In this document: piece after piece, positions 5,142 through 5,996 of the stretch
Layout: each line of letters opens with the position of its first letter
Position numbering within the stretch: position 1 is the stretch's first letter
Source of the DNA: JAAYYM01 sp964483155
GTDB taxonomy: Bacteria; Bacillota; Clostridia; Lachnospirales; Lachnospiraceae
DNA length: 5,996 nucleotides
Reading direction: 5' to 3'
Assembly: GCA_964483155.1 (NCBI GenBank)
Contig: CAZAAC010000097.1
Span: 1-5,996, forward strand
The notes under the pieces: generated by a model
Told to the model about the DNA's origin: nothing
Seen by the model: only the letters and a program-made list of their open reading frames with translations
Databases searched by the model: none
Position numbers and translations under genes: made by a program

Positions 5142-5918
5142 AACATTTCTTTCCATTATATTGCCTACTATATATAATAGAACAATATGTATTGGATAAA
5201 ATACATAAAAGAAGTATTTGATGCTGACACCTCTTTTTTGGTTATAGCAAAGCATAATAGGCAGAGCAAAAATCATCATCCACTGATAATTCCTAAACCA
5301 AACATCTTCATATGACAAATCTGGAAGGCACTTTGCTAAAAAAAACAAACTGAAAAAACAAAAGCAAATTGACATTAGTATTTTGTTTTCTTTCGTAAAA
5401 TACAATACAACACCTAAAATGATAAAGAATAAACTCCCTTCATTCCAAATTATATTTGGGAGTAGCGCTCCCATAAAATTATTGATACCATATAAAGGAA
5501 TCCATGATTCTACCAATATGCATACAACTGTAGAAATGACTTGCAGTATGAGAAAAGCGACTGCCAATTTAATCCCTTCTTTTCTATAGTTTATTAGTTT
5601 TTCAATCACATGTATTATAATCCCTGTCAATAGAAATGTGATAAAAATATTATTGGTTATATATCGATATGGGTTATCTATCATATTATTAAGGCACAAA
5701 TCAAGCACTGCCATAATAATACCAGCCACATATAGGCGCAGTAAATATTTAACTCTATCATGTGTATAATGCAGACTCCATATTACACCAAACAAAAATA
5801 ATGGAAATGATAATCTTCCAGCATAGCGAAAAAAGATGCTGCCTCCAGGAAGAAACTCTCCAACATGATCTATTACCATTAAAAAAAGTGCAATCCATTT
5901 TATAATATTTGATGACAT
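5130..5918 (-). CDS. TraX-family multi-pass membrane protein
   Basis: A 262-residue, highly hydrophobic protein of the length usual for TraX (F-plasmid TraX N-acetylates pilin). The N-terminus carries the family signature IIKWIALFLMVIDHVG (5-20, with D17 and H18) followed by RYAGRLSFPLFLFG (31-44); the C-terminus has KYFFYVFYPIHIVLLYIVG (234-252, with H244), also typical. I count roughly eight or nine membrane segments, about 5-21, 36-50, 58-76, 88-108, 117-137, 160-174, 179-197, 212-225 and 236-253. Stand-alone chromosomal TraX homologues are frequent in Clostridia, and nothing around it suggests a conjugation region, so an acyl/acetyltransferase role on an unknown substrate is an inference from the family. 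GGAGG (5928-5924) is 5 bases before the ATG. The gene is more AT-rich than its neighbours, at least partly because membrane proteins use Phe/Ile/Tyr codons. It has its own promoter and no terminator is visible before the next promoter. Confidence 0.9.
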   Translation of the reverse strand: MSSNIIKWIALFLMVIDHVGEFLPGGSIFFRYAGRLSFPLFLFGVIWSLHYTHDRVKYLLRLYVAGIIMAVLDLCLNNMIDNPYRYITNNIFITFLLTGIIIHVIEKLINYRKEGIKLAVAFLILQVISTVVCILVESWIPLYGINNFMGALLPNIIWNEGSLFFIILGVVLYFTKENKILMSICFCFFSLFFLAKCLPDLSYEDVWFRNYQWMMIFALPIMLCYNQKRGVSIKYFFYVFYPIHIVLLYIVGNIMERNVLKL

Positions 5919-5941
5919 GCTATCCTCCAGATTAAGATACT

Positions 5942-5969
5942 ATTATAGTAGCACAATTTTAATTGTAAA
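5942..5969 (-). promoter_or_regulatory. Promoter of the TraX-family gene with two overlapping palindromes
   Basis: TTTACA (5969-5964, one mismatch to consensus), a 16-base spacer and a perfect TATAAT (5947-5942); transcription would start near 5935, with a short leader to the ATG at 5918. Two inverted repeats overlap it: ACAATT-TT-AATTGT (5953-5966) across the -35 edge and spacer, and the 13-base TACTAT-T-ATAGTA (5938-5950) over the -10. Either might bind a repressor, although AT-rich palindromes also arise by chance. Confidence 0.65.
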
Positions 5970-5987
5970 AACATATCTTTTATATTG

Positions 5988-5996
5988 AAAGGAGAG
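5988..5996 (+). promoter_or_regulatory. Possible ribosome binding site of a divergent gene beyond the right edge
   Basis: AAAGGAGAG on the plus strand at the very end of the window resembles a Shine-Dalgarno site for a plus-strand gene starting just outside. No start codon is visible, so this is a suggestion only. If right, the 78 bases after the traX start (5919-5996) would be a divergent promoter region. Confidence 0.3.

Noticed and set aside
4973..5221. Plus-strand open frame of 82 codons
   Set aside because: Antisense to the SEC-C N-terminus, the promoter and the traX end; no start signal; hydrophobic composition follows from AT-rich DNA.
5383..5589. Plus-strand open frame of 68 codons inside the TraX-family gene
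   Set aside because: Fully antisense to a recognisable TraX-family protein, with no supporting start signal.
5130..5918. Conjugative or mobile element suggested by a TraX homologue
   Set aside because: No relaxase, coupling protein, integrase, transposase or attachment repeats in the window; neighbours are core translation genes, and chromosomal TraX homologues are common in Clostridia.

Overview
All supported genes in this window lie on the minus strand, so the biological order runs from the right edge (high coordinates) to the left edge. The DNA is AT-rich, Shine-Dalgarno sites are mostly strong GGAGG types, and the genes are low-GC Gram-positive in character. Protein style (IF3, ThrRS, E. 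coli-type thymidine kinase, SEC-C protein, TraX, zinc-ribbon/TM2 protein) points to an anaerobic Clostridia member, most likely Lachnospiraceae. That placement is an inference from sequence style, not a database result.

Layout in transcription order: (1) a TraX-family multi-pass membrane protein (5918-5130) with its own promoter. (2) A near-consensus promoter overlapping the traX stop codon. (3) A probable operon of a SEC-C zinc-motif protein (5054-4548), a 74-residue single-span membrane protein (4489-4265), threonyl-tRNA synthetase thrS (4230-2293) and thymidine kinase tdk (2254-1685), with gaps of 58, 34 and 38 bases and no terminator seen inside. (4) A zinc-ribbon/TM2-domain membrane protein (1570-1127) after a 114-base gap that holds a 22-base imperfect palindrome. 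(5) A strong promoter and a leader of about 185 bases with several hairpins, the last being a perfect 10-bp stem that looks like an attenuator. (6) The translation-factor/ribosomal-protein operon infC-rpmI-rplT (about 869 to beyond the left edge), with rplT cut after 13 codons.

The left part is the classical IF3-L35-L20 operon. The sequence supports two control layers there: a leader with a terminator-like hairpin (place and layout as in L20-controlled leaders of Bacillota) and a non-AUG (AUU) start codon for infC, the hallmark of IF3 self-control. The neighbourhood thrS...infC-rpmI-rplT recalls the enterobacterial gene order, but here tdk and a membrane-protein gene separate the two parts and infC has its own promoter. 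thrS has no room for a T-box leader directly upstream.

I found no mobile element, CRISPR array, tRNA or rRNA gene and no convincing new system. The most useful points are the infC start correction and leader, the uncharacterised SEC-C and small membrane genes co-directional with thrS, and palindromes near the TM2-gene and traX promoters.
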